DNA of 15,822 nt from an uncultured Erysipelotrichaceae bacterium (GCA_902773365.1 CACYEG010000091.1:1-15822); one strand, 5' to 3'. Counted from the first letter of the stretch, positions 7,702-15,166 are shown. The notes: generated by a model from the sequence alone, not told the origin. Translations and numbers: made by a program.

Positions 7702-9627
7702 ATGAAGAAAAAACTTAAAAAAATATTTGCCACATTAACATTATTAGCTTGCATTGTTACTGCAGGAAACGGTTGCAGCAAACCTATTGAAAACCATTCG
7801 AAAAAGACTAACACTGGTAAAGATAAAGATAATACTAGTTTTTCTACACAAAATTCACAAAATGTGATTTGCATAGAAGATAGACTTATGCCTGGACCAG
7901 AGTTTAGTGTAAAAATCGGCACTAAAACACTTTTGAATGGTAAGATTATTCTAAGTGATGAGTACAATGTTCCTTATAAAATTGATATTGAAGTTTTAGG
8001 CAAAAAAGAATACAACATTTCTATCGAATGCTCATATGTATTAGAAGACGGTCAGCTTGCACCCGTTTTAAGGCAATCACAAATTAATGGATTAGTAGGA
8101 TACAGTGGTGCTTTTTATGATCCATATTATGAGATTGAAGCATACATTAGAAATGCAATGCAGGAAGAAGGTATGCTGCACTATGAAGGAGAGCTACACT
8201 ACAGTATTGATTGGACAATACCATTACCGGAAACTTTCAATTGGGTTACCAATAATGATGGTACCGTCACAGGTATATATGATTTTAAACTTTTAACGAA
8301 TGATTATACTTATGTTGTAAATTATTCTGATGAAACACGTACTTCTTTAATATCTTCATATATTCAAAATGAAAATGGTGAAATCATATCTACTAGCTGT
8401 ACAACGTCACTTCATGCTGTGACAAGTTGTGTACTATGGAGGCTGTCAAATGGCGATGAAATATTAGGCGATTATTCATCAACTGTTCATTTCTTTGAAG
8501 AAACAATACCTAAAGATGAAGACAATCTGACTGAAAAAATTGTTAAAGAAGAGAAAATATGCGATTGGTATAAGCATGATTTTTCTCCAGAAAAACCTAT
8601 CGCACGAATTGAATATTATGAAGAAGAATACAAATTAGAATTAATTGATGGAAAACAGGTGCCTCTTACAAGACCTTCTAAAACAATTATATACAGTAAA
8701 TGTTTAGAAGAGCCAATTACAATCAATTATACTTATAATACCCATGGCGACTTAAATTCGAGGAAAAATCAGATTGAGACTGGCGGAAAAGAAACAATGC
8801 AATGGGTAGATAGTGGTAGTGAAATAAATTATTATACTGATTGGATAAAAAGAAAATATAGCAGAGATGAAAATTATGAATATAGTTCTCATAGTAAATA
8901 TTTTTATACCCAAACAAAAAAATTGGAGTATTCCCCAACAGGAAAGTTAGAAAGAGAATCCATCTTTGTAATGTACACACCAGTATTATATACAGATTTT
9001 TCATATACAGGTGGCCGGAAAAGTTTTTCTACGATGTATTATGAAGAGGGTGAGCCGGTGCTATTAGAAGAGTATTCCATAGATGGTACTCTTACTAGTA
9101 CTTATGAATACTTAAAAGCAGCGAATGGATGTTCCTATGTAGATCATTTTATGACTACAACGGGGGTTCATCATATCAGCATCAATGACTCAGCAGGAAA
9201 TACAACATTGGATATAACATCTAGTAGTAATAGTACTTTAACAAAATCCGATGTTGGTAATTATTTAGTTATCTATTTCGAATATCCAGATGGCACTGGT
9301 GATATTTATGAAATCGATAGTGAAGGTACATTAGCATATAGAACGATGATATCTAAAATAAATGCAGGCCAGGGCACTAGAGTTTACCGATATATTGGCG
9401 ACACATTATTGTTCAGTCAAGATTATGATAGTGCGGAATTTAATATACAAGAATTCTTGCCATGGTCGGACAGTTATGATGACTCATGGAAGAAGTTAGT
9501 AAATGTTAACGACAGATTATTTTATACAGATAACATAACACCTGATTCGTATCTCCAAACATCGACACGGGCATATCCAGATGAAACATTTAGTGAAGGA
9601 ACACAGCATACATTAACGAAATTATAA
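7702..9627 (+). CDS. Predicted surface lipoprotein, tandem paralogue 1
   Basis: A 641-residue protein I cannot assign to a named family. A basic N-terminus (MKKKLKK) and hydrophobic stretch lead to Cys25 (AGNGC), the likely lipidated residue; the box is atypical, but the paralogue also has its Cys at 25. A polar Lys/Thr/Asn-rich linker follows. Residues about 45-295 are unique to this copy. Residues about 297-641 match the downstream paralogue, from IARIEYYEE through TRPSKTII, EPITINYTY, STYEYLKA, NGCSYVDH, VGNYLVI and LQTSTR to QHTLTKL. The repeated pattern of Tyr and Gly in short beta-like segments (for example YSPTGKLERE, YSIDGTLTSTYEY) is reminiscent of MORN_2/YwqK or YD-type repeats, but this is only a resemblance. 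The start is ATG 7702, with AAGGAAG about 8 nt upstream and a consensus promoter at 7643. An earlier in-frame ATG inside ligA lies before that promoter and is unlikely. Role unknown; probably outside the membrane. Confidence 0.85.
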   Translation: MKKKLKKIFATLTLLACIVTAGNGCSKPIENHSKKTNTGKDKDNTSFSTQNSQNVICIEDRLMPGPEFSVKIGTKTLLNGKIILSDEYNVPYKIDIEVLGKKEYNISIECSYVLEDGQLAPVLRQSQINGLVGYSGAFYDPYYEIEAYIRNAMQEEGMLHYEGELHYSIDWTIPLPETFNWVTNNDGTVTGIYDFKLLTNDYTYVVNYSDETRTSLISSYIQNENGEIISTSCTTSLHAVTSCVLWRLSNGDEILGDYSSTVHFFEETIPKDEDNLTEKIVKEEKICDWYKHDFSPEKPIARIEYYEEEYKLELIDGKQVPLTRPSKTIIYSKCLEEPITINYTYNTHGDLNSRKNQIETGGKETMQWVDSGSEINYYTDWIKRKYSRDENYEYSSHSKYFYTQTKKLEYSPTGKLERESIFVMYTPVLYTDFSYTGGRKSFSTMYYEEGEPVLLEEYSIDGTLTSTYEYLKAANGCSYVDHFMTTTGVHHISINDSAGNTTLDITSSSNSTLTKSDVGNYLVIYFEYPDGTGDIYEIDSEGTLAYRTMISKINAGQGTRVYRYIGDTLLFSQDYDSAEFNIQEFLPWSDSYDDSWKKLVNVNDRLFYTDNITPDSYLQTSTRAYPDETFSEGTQHTLTKL

Positions 9628-9650
9628 TAGAGTGCACTATGGTGCATTCT
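8590..9650 (+). repeat. Diverged tandem duplication, copy 1 (3' module of lipoprotein gene 1)
   Basis: The last about 1.04 kb of gene 1 plus its post-stop hairpin aligns with 11013-12115. Identity by eye is roughly 75% over the best parts, with exact blocks such as ACTAGTACTTATGAATAC. The protein module and the hairpin are both preserved, while the 5' halves of the genes are unrelated. Confidence 0.85.
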
Positions 9651-9654
9651 TTTT
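9629..9654 (+). terminator. Terminator after lipoprotein gene 1
   Basis: Arms 9629-9637 (AGAGTGCAC) and 9642-9650 (GTGCATTCT) make a 9-bp stem with one G-U pair and a TATG loop, followed by a T tract from 9650 on. It begins at the second of two adjacent stop triplets (TAA TAG). The same stem recurs after the paralogue. Confidence 0.8.
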
Positions 9655-9660
9655 AATTAT

Positions 9661-9690
9661 GTTACTATTGTCAACCTTGACAATAGTAAC
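9661..9690. promoter_or_regulatory. Perfect 14-bp dyad overlapping the -35 of lipoprotein gene 2
   Basis: Bases 9661-9674 are the exact reverse complement of 9677-9690, with CC between them. The right half contains the TTGACA -35 box (9677-9682). It could be a repressor operator or a second transcript-end hairpin for gene 1, but no U tract follows it on the plus strand. The position over the -35 favours an operator; this is inference. Confidence 0.6.
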
Positions 9691-9705
9691 TATCTATGTT
9701 AAAGT
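9677..9705 (+). promoter_or_regulatory. Promoter of lipoprotein gene 2
   Basis: TTGACA (9677-9682), a 17-nt spacer and TAAAGT (9700-9705), with an extended TG at 9697-9698. The perfect -35 and TG offset the weak -10. The -35 is embedded in the dyad at 9661-9690. Confidence 0.6.
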
Positions 9706-9734
9706 AAGCAACAATAAAAAAAGGGGCGATATAT

Positions 9735-12092
9735 ATGAAAAAAAGAAAGTTAAGACTAGCTGCACTAGCAGCATTAGCCTTAAAAGTAGTATCACTTTTT
9801 ACAGGATGTTCAATAGACGCAGATGAAAAAAATAATTCTACAACTCACGGTCAAGTAAAAGAAAGTTCAAGTATTGTCGAAACATATCAACAAGAAATCG
9901 AAAAGTGTAAGATTGAGGTTAAGAGGGATAGTATAACTGTTAGTAACTTGCCCGTCGGAACTAAACTTACCTTAAAAAATGACGATGGATATGAAGTCAG
10001 TTGGACTGCTATTGATAAGTCGGAAAGATTTGAGCACTTAAAACCTGGTAAATACTATTTAACATCTAAATTAGGATTAAGTAATGAAACTATCGAAGTG
10101 GAAGTACCACATTTTTATCCATATGACACAGTTGGAATACTTAGCAATCTAGATAGTAATGCAGTAGAAAAAATTATATACACTACAGATGGTGCGGACA
10201 ATCCTTTTATTACGCCGTACGATGATGAACAAAAGTATGTATTAGCAGATATAAAATATTTGCCAGATGGCACATGCACTATAGGAGTGTTTACAGACAG
10301 TAAAATCGAGTATCCTGTTAATTATTCTCCTACAATTGATGGATCTTTTGAGGCTGATTATCTCATAGAAGGTGTTAACCCGGAAGAAGATGCGGAAAAG
10401 TACTTATTGCCACTTTTAAATGGCAAGCATTACTTAACTGATGTATTTGAGAAAGATGATAGTTACAAGACTGCCACATTATATTCAGAAAACCATGCAG
10501 ATGCTTCTGCAAAGGTATGTTATTCTTATAACGATGATGGCAAAATAAACAAAACTGAATATTACGACGAGTATGGATTTATGTATATGTCGGAAGATCA
10601 GCGAGAAGATAATGGCATACGTTTCAGTGTTCAAACTTGGTATAACCGAGATACTAAAGAAAAAGAAGAAGAAATTTGGAAGAGTCTTGATAATAATAAT
10701 TCATTCACAAGAAAATTTTATACAACTAAGAATGGATTTAAGTACGAAATTACTGATGATTTATGGTGTATGTCTATACGTTTTTATAATCAAAATGGAG
10801 AAGTAAATATAAATCAAAAAAATAAAGTAACAGTTAATAAAGTTGAAGATAGCATAGAAATAGTTGATGGAGAGAAATTAAAAGTTCTAGTTACATCCAA
10901 CAATAAGACTGTAACTTACACTGTTAATTCTAATGGAGAAATAATCTCAATAGACAAAGTTGATCTTACTGAAAGAATTGATAGAGTGGAACAAATATAC
11001 GATCGAACTGAAGAAAATCCTATTGCGCAAATTGAATATTATGAAGAAATATACAAAACAGAATCAATTCAAGGAAAACAGATTTCAAGTACAAGGCCTT
11101 CTAAAACAATAATAAGTAGTAAATATTTAGATGAGCCGATTACAATTAATTACACTTATAAAGTCCAAGGAGACGGATATACTATAAATTCAAGAGAAAA
11201 TCAGATTATGGTAGATGGAGCACCTCAATATTTCGTAGCTATATATGCTGATACACAGTGGTATATTGATAGGATAAAAGAAAAACATACCAAAAATAAA
11301 ATAGAAAACGACGATTATAAATTTAATACTATTGATTATCATGTACAGTGCAAAGTATTTAAATATTCTCCAACAGGGACATTAGAAAGAGAAACCATTT
11401 TGGTAAACGGTACACCAGTATTGAATACAAATTATTCATATATAGAAGGTTTAAAAAGTATTTCTCAAATGCATTATGAAAACGGCGAGCCTGTGCTTTT
11501 AGAGAGGTATTCTCCAGATGGTGTTATTACTAGTACTTATGAATACTTAAAAGCAGAAAATGGATGTTCATATGTAGACCATCATATTCCTGAAACAGGA
11601 GTTCATCACTTCAGTTTCAATGATTCAGCAGGACATACGACATTAGATATAATATCTGGTAGTGATAGTGTTTTAACAAAGTACGATGTTGGTAATTATT
11701 TAGTTATCGATCTCGAATATCCAGATGGAGCAAGGGATATTTATGAAATCGATAGTAACGGCACATTGGCATATAGAACGATAATAATTGAAAGCAACGC
11801 AGATAAAGTCATAAAAGTTTGCCGATATATTGACGATAAAATGGTTTCCAGCCGAGAGTATGACGGCCCAGAATTTAATATACAGAAATTTTTGCCATGG
11901 TCGAAGGATTATGATGGTTCATGGAAGAAATTTGCAAAAGATAACGATGGATTATTCTATACAGAAAATATATTATCTGATATATATCTTCAAACATCGA
12001 CACGGACATATCCGGATGGTGAAGCGACTACTTGGGAACCATCAAATGAAACACATTGCGAGGGAGTACAGCATACATTAACAAGATTGTAA
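9735..12092 (+). CDS. Predicted surface lipoprotein, tandem paralogue 2
   Basis: A 785-residue protein of no family I recognise. The signal peptide MKKRKLRLAALAALAL leads to Cys25 in LFTGC, a plausible lipobox, followed by an Asp/Asn/Ser-rich linker. Residues about 50-420 differ entirely from paralogue 1. They include a short beta-rich stretch (about 55-110, with NLPVGTKLTL and LKPGKYYLTS) like the small wall-associated or SpaA-type beta folds, then Tyr-rich segments such as CYSYNDDGKINKTEYYDEYG that recall YD/MORN-like repeats. Residues about 427-785 are the shared module, with STYEYLKA, NGCSYVDHH, VHHFSFNDSAG, VGNYLVI and LQTSTRTYPDG. Compared with copy 1 the module has a small insertion near the end (GEATTWEPSNE). 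AAGGGG precedes ATG 9735 by about 8 nt. The gene has its own promoter and a matching post-stop hairpin, so the two copies can be expressed separately. Function unknown; an exported, variable-headed surface protein is the best description. Confidence 0.85.
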   Translation: MKKRKLRLAALAALALKVVSLFTGCSIDADEKNNSTTHGQVKESSSIVETYQQEIEKCKIEVKRDSITVSNLPVGTKLTLKNDDGYEVSWTAIDKSERFEHLKPGKYYLTSKLGLSNETIEVEVPHFYPYDTVGILSNLDSNAVEKIIYTTDGADNPFITPYDDEQKYVLADIKYLPDGTCTIGVFTDSKIEYPVNYSPTIDGSFEADYLIEGVNPEEDAEKYLLPLLNGKHYLTDVFEKDDSYKTATLYSENHADASAKVCYSYNDDGKINKTEYYDEYGFMYMSEDQREDNGIRFSVQTWYNRDTKEKEEEIWKSLDNNNSFTRKFYTTKNGFKYEITDDLWCMSIRFYNQNGEVNINQKNKVTVNKVEDSIEIVDGEKLKVLVTSNNKTVTYTVNSNGEIISIDKVDLTERIDRVEQIYDRTEENPIAQIEYYEEIYKTESIQGKQISSTRPSKTIISSKYLDEPITINYTYKVQGDGYTINSRENQIMVDGAPQYFVAIYADTQWYIDRIKEKHTKNKIENDDYKFNTIDYHVQCKVFKYSPTGTLERETILVNGTPVLNTNYSYIEGLKSISQMHYENGEPVLLERYSPDGVITSTYEYLKAENGCSYVDHHIPETGVHHFSFNDSAGHTTLDIISGSDSVLTKYDVGNYLVIDLEYPDGARDIYEIDSNGTLAYRTIIIESNADKVIKVCRYIDDKMVSSREYDGPEFNIQKFLPWSKDYDGSWKKFAKDNDGLFYTENILSDIYLQTSTRTYPDGEATTWEPSNETHCEGVQHTLTRL

Positions 12093-12115
12093 TAGAGTGC
12101 ACCATAGTGCACTCT
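11013..12115 (+). repeat. Diverged tandem duplication, copy 2 (3' module of lipoprotein gene 2)
   Basis: Partner of 8590-9650. It is slightly longer because of small in-frame insertions, including one after TRTYPDG near the C-terminus. It ends with the same stop context (TAATAGAGTGCAC). Confidence 0.85.
12094..12115 (+). terminator. Post-stop hairpin of lipoprotein gene 2, lacking a U tract
   Basis: AGAGTGCAC (12094-12102), loop CATA, GTGCACTCT (12107-12115): a perfect 9-bp stem equivalent to the terminator of gene 1. It is followed by CAGAG rather than T residues, so it is probably a weak terminator or an RNA-stabilising hairpin. Confidence 0.6.
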
Positions 12116-12143
12116 CAGAGTATCGAACTTTGTCAACAATCTG

Positions 12144-12181
12144 AATATAAGTACACATTTATATGTGTACTTATATTATTT
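12144..12181 (+). terminator. 15-bp perfect hairpin, likely terminator downstream of lipoprotein gene 2
   Basis: Arms 12144-12158 and 12163-12177 are exact reverse complements with a TTAT loop. Only ATTT follows, so the U tract is short. It probably takes over termination from the degraded hairpin at 12094 and separates the lipoprotein gene from the promoter at 12202. Being symmetric, it could also serve as an operator. Confidence 0.6.
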
Positions 12182-12201
12182 AAACAAAATAAACAAAAAT
12201 A

Positions 12202-12230
12202 TTGAATTCTTAAGAAAATGCTAGTAAAAT
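12202..12230 (+). promoter_or_regulatory. Promoter of the thioredoxin-PH-LysM operon
   Basis: TTGAAT (12202-12207), a 17-nt spacer and TAAAAT (12225-12230). The expected start is near 12237, just before the AGGAGG at 12241-12246. Confidence 0.7.
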
Positions 12231-12254
12231 AATACATAGAAGGAGGATATGGTT

Positions 12255-13112
12255 ATGAAAGGTATTGCTAAAAAAATTATAATTGTGTTAGTGGTTTTAT
12301 TACTATTAGTGCCAATTATCGTAGATGTAATTAAAAATAAATCTATTAAGGAGATTAAGTATTCTGAATATAATAGTGTTTTAGAAGATACTGCAAAATT
12401 TGGATTTGCATTAGTTTATGTCGGAGAAGAAGACGAAAACATAAGCAAAACGATTAAGAAAACAATCGATAGTCATTTACCAAGCGAATATGCTGTTAAT
12501 GGTTATTATATGAATGCCAAAGATCTAAGTAGCGAAGAATTAGCTAGTTTAACTCAAGATGCTTCTAAGAAGAGTGCTTACTTATTCATTTCAAACGGCG
12601 AAGTAATCAAAACTATAACTGATAAATTAGACAGCAAAACATTGAATAAGTATGTTGATGAATATACAGTTTATACTGGAGATAAATTAAATGGTATAAG
12701 CGAAGACATGTCACATTACAAAGTATTAAAGACTGCTAAAGCATATAAAAAACTAGTAGATGATAAAAAGCTTGTAACAATGGCAGTATTTGGTAGAGAT
12801 TCATGTTTCTACTGTAATCAATTTAAACCAGTTTATAACACAGTAGCAGAAGAGTATAATCTTAATATATACTATTTTGACAGCGATTCTTACGATAAGA
12901 CAGAATATGCATCAATTATGAAGATGGGATTAATGATACCAGCAAGTTGTTCAGATACCCAAAAGGAAGTTGAGTTATCTCAAGGTTTTGGAACTCCACT
13001 TACATTATTTACTAAAAATGGTAAAGTAATTGATTGTATAAGCGGTTATATTGGTAAAAAAGAATTAGTTTCTAAGTTAAAAACTGTTGGAATGATTAAA
13101 TCAAATAAGTAA
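12255..13112 (+). CDS. Membrane-tethered thioredoxin-like protein
   Basis: A 285-residue protein with one N-terminal membrane anchor (about 8-26) and the rest probably outside the cell. The C-terminal half (about 155-275) is a thioredoxin fold: active site CFYC (184-187) in GRDSCFYCNQFKPVY, and a cis-Pro in GFGTPLTLF (P248). Residues 35-140 (FALVYVGEED, then SAYLFISNGEVIKTI) look like a second, degenerate thioredoxin-like domain with no CxxC. Such proteins reduce or form disulfides in exported proteins. Cys232 and Cys261 lie near the fold's end and may have a structural or relay role. AGGAGG sits 8 nt before the ATG at 12255 and only 2 nt before the in-frame ATG at 12249, so the later one is chosen. 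It is the first gene of a likely operon, with the next start 12 nt after its stop. A bacteriocin-transport-type thioredoxin is an alternative; the redox direction cannot be told. Confidence 0.8.
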   Translation: MKGIAKKIIIVLVVLLLLVPIIVDVIKNKSIKEIKYSEYNSVLEDTAKFGFALVYVGEEDENISKTIKKTIDSHLPSEYAVNGYYMNAKDLSSEELASLTQDASKKSAYLFISNGEVIKTITDKLDSKTLNKYVDEYTVYTGDKLNGISEDMSHYKVLKTAKAYKKLVDDKKLVTMAVFGRDSCFYCNQFKPVYNTVAEEYNLNIYYFDSDSYDKTEYASIMKMGLMIPASCSDTQKEVELSQGFGTPLTLFTKNGKVIDCISGYIGKKELVSKLKTVGMIKSNK

Positions 13113-13124
13113 TAGGTGATTAAC

Positions 13125-13568
13125 ATGCAAGAAGTATATAGAAAAGCAATAGAATTTAAAAGAAAATACCCAGGAACAATAACCCACCATAGATTAAGAA
13201 AGCATTCTAAGGTAATAGAAATGCATCTAAATCCTGGTGAAATGGTGAGATATGTTTTTGTTGGGCAAAGAAATGAGAAGTCTGCTGACATTTTTGAAAC
13301 AGCAGTAGTTGCAATAACTAATAAAAGAATTTTAATAGGACAAAAGCGGGTGTTATTTGGATATTTTCTTAGTTCGATTACGCCAGATCTATATAATGAT
13401 ATGCAAGTTGTCTCTAATCTCATATGGGGTAGAGTCGTAATAGATACTGTAAAAGAAGTTATACAGATATCGAACATATCTAAGAAAGCCTTGCCAGAAA
13501 TTGAAACAGAAGTTACTTCATTTATGATGGAAGCTAAAAAGAAATATAAAAGAAAAGAAGACATCTAA
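13125..13568 (+). CDS. Small PH-domain-like protein (YokE-type)
   Basis: A 147-residue, basic, soluble protein with no signal peptide. The core (about 30-130) has the pattern of bacterial PH-like domains: a PGE turn (LNPGEMVRYVFVGQ), a strand ending in AVVAITNKRILIGQKR, a variable loop, and WGRVVIDTVKEVIQI, closed by a C-terminal helix rich in Lys and Glu. The phrase VAITNKRILI is the most diagnostic part. Bacterial PH domains of this kind are of mostly unknown function and often contact membranes or stress-related partners. The start is ATG 13125 with AGGTG 6 nt upstream; a GTG three codons earlier overlaps that ribosome site and is rejected. It sits 12 nt after the thioredoxin-like gene and 29 nt before the next, so it is in one operon. 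Confidence 0.7.
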   Translation: MQEVYRKAIEFKRKYPGTITHHRLRKHSKVIEMHLNPGEMVRYVFVGQRNEKSADIFETAVVAITNKRILIGQKRVLFGYFLSSITPDLYNDMQVVSNLIWGRVVIDTVKEVIQISNISKKALPEIETEVTSFMMEAKKKYKRKEDI

Positions 13569-13584
13569 TCGATGCCTTTTTTCA
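13558..13584 (+). terminator. Weak hairpin plus T tract between operon genes
   Basis: AAGACATC (13558-13565) pairs with GATGCCTT (13571-13578) with one internal mismatch and a 5-nt loop, then a T run to 13582. It is weak, so it is more likely an attenuating site than a full stop, given the next gene begins only 14 nt later with no promoter seen. Confidence 0.4.
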
Positions 13585-13597
13585 TAGAGGTGGTAGT

Positions 13598-14695
13598 ATG
13601 AAAAAAAGAATAATTGGATCGTTATTGTTACTAATACCGATGATTATATTATTTATTATATATTTATGTAAGTCAAACGATTATGAACTAAAATATAAGA
13701 TAAAAGGTTTAAATATTACAGAAAAGTATTTTGATAAATTGAATATGTATCATTTTAGCGTTGACTATAATAACAATATTTATGAAATGGCAGTTAAAAG
13801 TAAATATAGTAAAGACCAATTAATTAACGATGCAGTAGTTAGTTCCGATAATGATATTACATGTATCTATCTAAAAAGCCAAAAAATTAAAACATATCCC
13901 ATTTGCATTAAAGATAATAATTTAGTGAGCTACAACTTATTGAATTATGAGATAGATGATTTCTTCAATTTAGATCAACTTAGAAACAATAATAAAAAGT
14001 ACAAGAATATTAAAATAAATGCTACCTTAAATGAAAACATTCTTATATGGAATCATTTTGGTTACGATTTGATTAAAGATAAAAATCAAAAAGAAATTAC
14101 TATATTTAATAAAGAAACCTATGCAGATTTGTACTCATTTCAAATAGGGTCGTATGTAGTAGTTCCAGATTACGATCAAAAATATGAATTCAATAAATTT
14201 TACATTATAGATATCAACTCTGGGAATATCGACACGATTGATTTAGACTTTAATGTAAGTTTTAACTATTATTTTTTAGGAACTAATGAACAAATCGGTT
14301 ATATATTTGATAAAAAAAATTTAAAAGAATATTCGATAGATCCAAAAAAGCAAACAATTGAATTAGTAAGTGATGCAACCTATGGAAAAGTATGGGACAA
14401 CAAATGGGAAGAAATAAGTCTAGTAAAGCTCAAAAATAACGAGTATAAGTTTAGAGAAGAAAGCATATTTAATTACGTAATTGAAAATAATAAACTATAC
14501 TGTATGTTTTATAAAAGTATGAATAAAATACTCATTAGTGAAAAAGTAAATAATATAATATACAATGATAATGAAAAAGTATATTACACATATAATGATA
14601 AACTATATGTATCTAGTCCCTTCATTAAAGAAAAAGACATACTTGAATATGATGAGTTAAATTTTAATAAAGGATTAACTATATACATATATTAA
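13598..14695 (+). CDS. Unrecognised membrane-anchored extracytoplasmic protein
   Basis: A 365-residue protein with an N-terminal signal anchor (MKKRI, then hydrophobic residues about 6-23 ending at a Cys). The rest is polar, very rich in Asn, Lys, Tyr and Ile, and made of short alternating strands such as KFYIIDINSGNIDTIDLDF, KVYYTYNDKLYVSSPF and NKLYCMFYKS. This pattern resembles beta-propeller or repeat-strand surface proteins, but no blade motif is clear enough to name. The Cys at 24 (IIYLCKS) could be a lipobox Cys, though Tyr-Leu before it is unusual. The ribosome site AGAGGTGG lies 5 nt before ATG 13598. It probably belongs to the thioredoxin-PH operon, followed by a LysM gene 46 nt later. 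Asn and Ile content is higher than in its neighbours, which may reflect fast drift. Confidence 0.7.
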   Translation: MKKRIIGSLLLLIPMIILFIIYLCKSNDYELKYKIKGLNITEKYFDKLNMYHFSVDYNNNIYEMAVKSKYSKDQLINDAVVSSDNDITCIYLKSQKIKTYPICIKDNNLVSYNLLNYEIDDFFNLDQLRNNNKKYKNIKINATLNENILIWNHFGYDLIKDKNQKEITIFNKETYADLYSFQIGSYVVVPDYDQKYEFNKFYIIDINSGNIDTIDLDFNVSFNYYFLGTNEQIGYIFDKKNLKEYSIDPKKQTIELVSDATYGKVWDNKWEEISLVKLKNNEYKFREESIFNYVIENNKLYCMFYKSMNKILISEKVNNIIYNDNEKVYYTYNDKLYVSSPFIKEKDILEYDELNFNKGLTIYIY

Positions 14696-14716
14696 CCAAA
14701 TTAGTTATTTGTCATA

Positions 14717-14730
14717 TCCTATCAGTAGGA
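14717..14730 (+). promoter_or_regulatory. Small hairpin masking the LysM gene ribosome site
   Basis: TCCTA (14717-14721) pairs with TAGGA (14726-14730) over a TCAG loop. The 3' arm is the Shine-Dalgarno core (AGGAG) of the next gene. The stem is short, so any effect on translation would be modest. Confidence 0.3.
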
Positions 14731-14741
14731 GTGATGATATT

Positions 14742-15089
14742 ATGAATAATAATTATAGAGTTGAGGATAGTACTGTTTTATCAAATAATGATAATTACTT
14801 TGAATATTATAAAATTAAAAAAGGAGATACCTTATACGATATTGCAAGAAGATACAATATAAATCCCGATTTACTTGCTAGTTTAAATGGATTAAATACC
14901 GATGATTATATCTATCCAGAACAAACGATATTGATTCCTAAATCAAATTATAGTTATTATATTACTAAAAAAGGAGATACTCTAACAGGTGTTGCAAATA
15001 TATTTGGAATGAGCAAAGAAGATCTACTAGAAAGTAACCCAATAGTGTACTTATTAGAAGGTCAACTACTAGTTAAAAAAACTAAGTAG
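14742..15089 (+). CDS. Double-LysM protein without signal peptide
   Basis: A 115-residue protein of two LysM domains (about 22-66 and 71-113). The first reads YYKIKKGDTLYDIARRYNI with NGLN and ILIP; the second reads YYITKKGDTLTGVANIFGM and ends LEGQLLVK. LysM binds N-acetylglucosamine polymers such as peptidoglycan. A short acidic, Asn-rich leader (1-20) has no hydrophobic segment, so no standard export signal is present; it may stay cytoplasmic, as LysM proteins of spore coats do, or leave by another route. The second domain lacks the usual Asn after the Leu-rich helix and is more diverged. The ATG at 14742 is chosen because AGGAG lies about 10 nt upstream; a TTG at 14709 in frame precedes that site. 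Last gene of the operon, closed by a strong terminator at its stop. Confidence 0.85.
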   Translation: MNNNYRVEDSTVLSNNDNYFEYYKIKKGDTLYDIARRYNINPDLLASLNGLNTDDYIYPEQTILIPKSNYSYYITKKGDTLTGVANIFGMSKEDLLESNPIVYLLEGQLLVKKTK

Positions 15090-15102
15090 TTGCCTTTTTT
15101 TT
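15060..15102 (+). terminator. Strong terminator at the end of the LysM operon
   Basis: CAACTACT (15063-15070) pairs with AGTAGTTG (15085-15092), extended by GG (15060-15061) with CC (15093-15094) across one bulged T. Eight T residues follow (15095-15102). The stem includes the gene's last codons and its TAG. Confidence 0.85.
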
Positions 15103-15110
15103 ATAAAACA

Positions 15111-15139
15111 TTTACAAAATTACTCTAATCAATTATAAT
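15111..15139 (+). promoter_or_regulatory. Promoter of the right-edge gene
   Basis: TTTACA (15111-15116), a 17-nt spacer and a perfect TATAAT (15134-15139). It lies directly after the terminator, so the next gene is independently transcribed. Confidence 0.8.
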
Positions 15140-15166
15140 AATTTATCAAGAAAGAAGGTAATACAT

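Noticed and set aside
7629..7967. Minus-strand reading frame over the lipoprotein 1 promoter and start
   Set aside because: No promoter or ribosome site on that strand; it is the reverse of a well-supported gene start.
13046..13564. 172-codon minus-strand frame over the PH-like gene
   Set aside because: It is antisense to a gene with a good ribosome site and family-like pattern, and has no start signals of its own.
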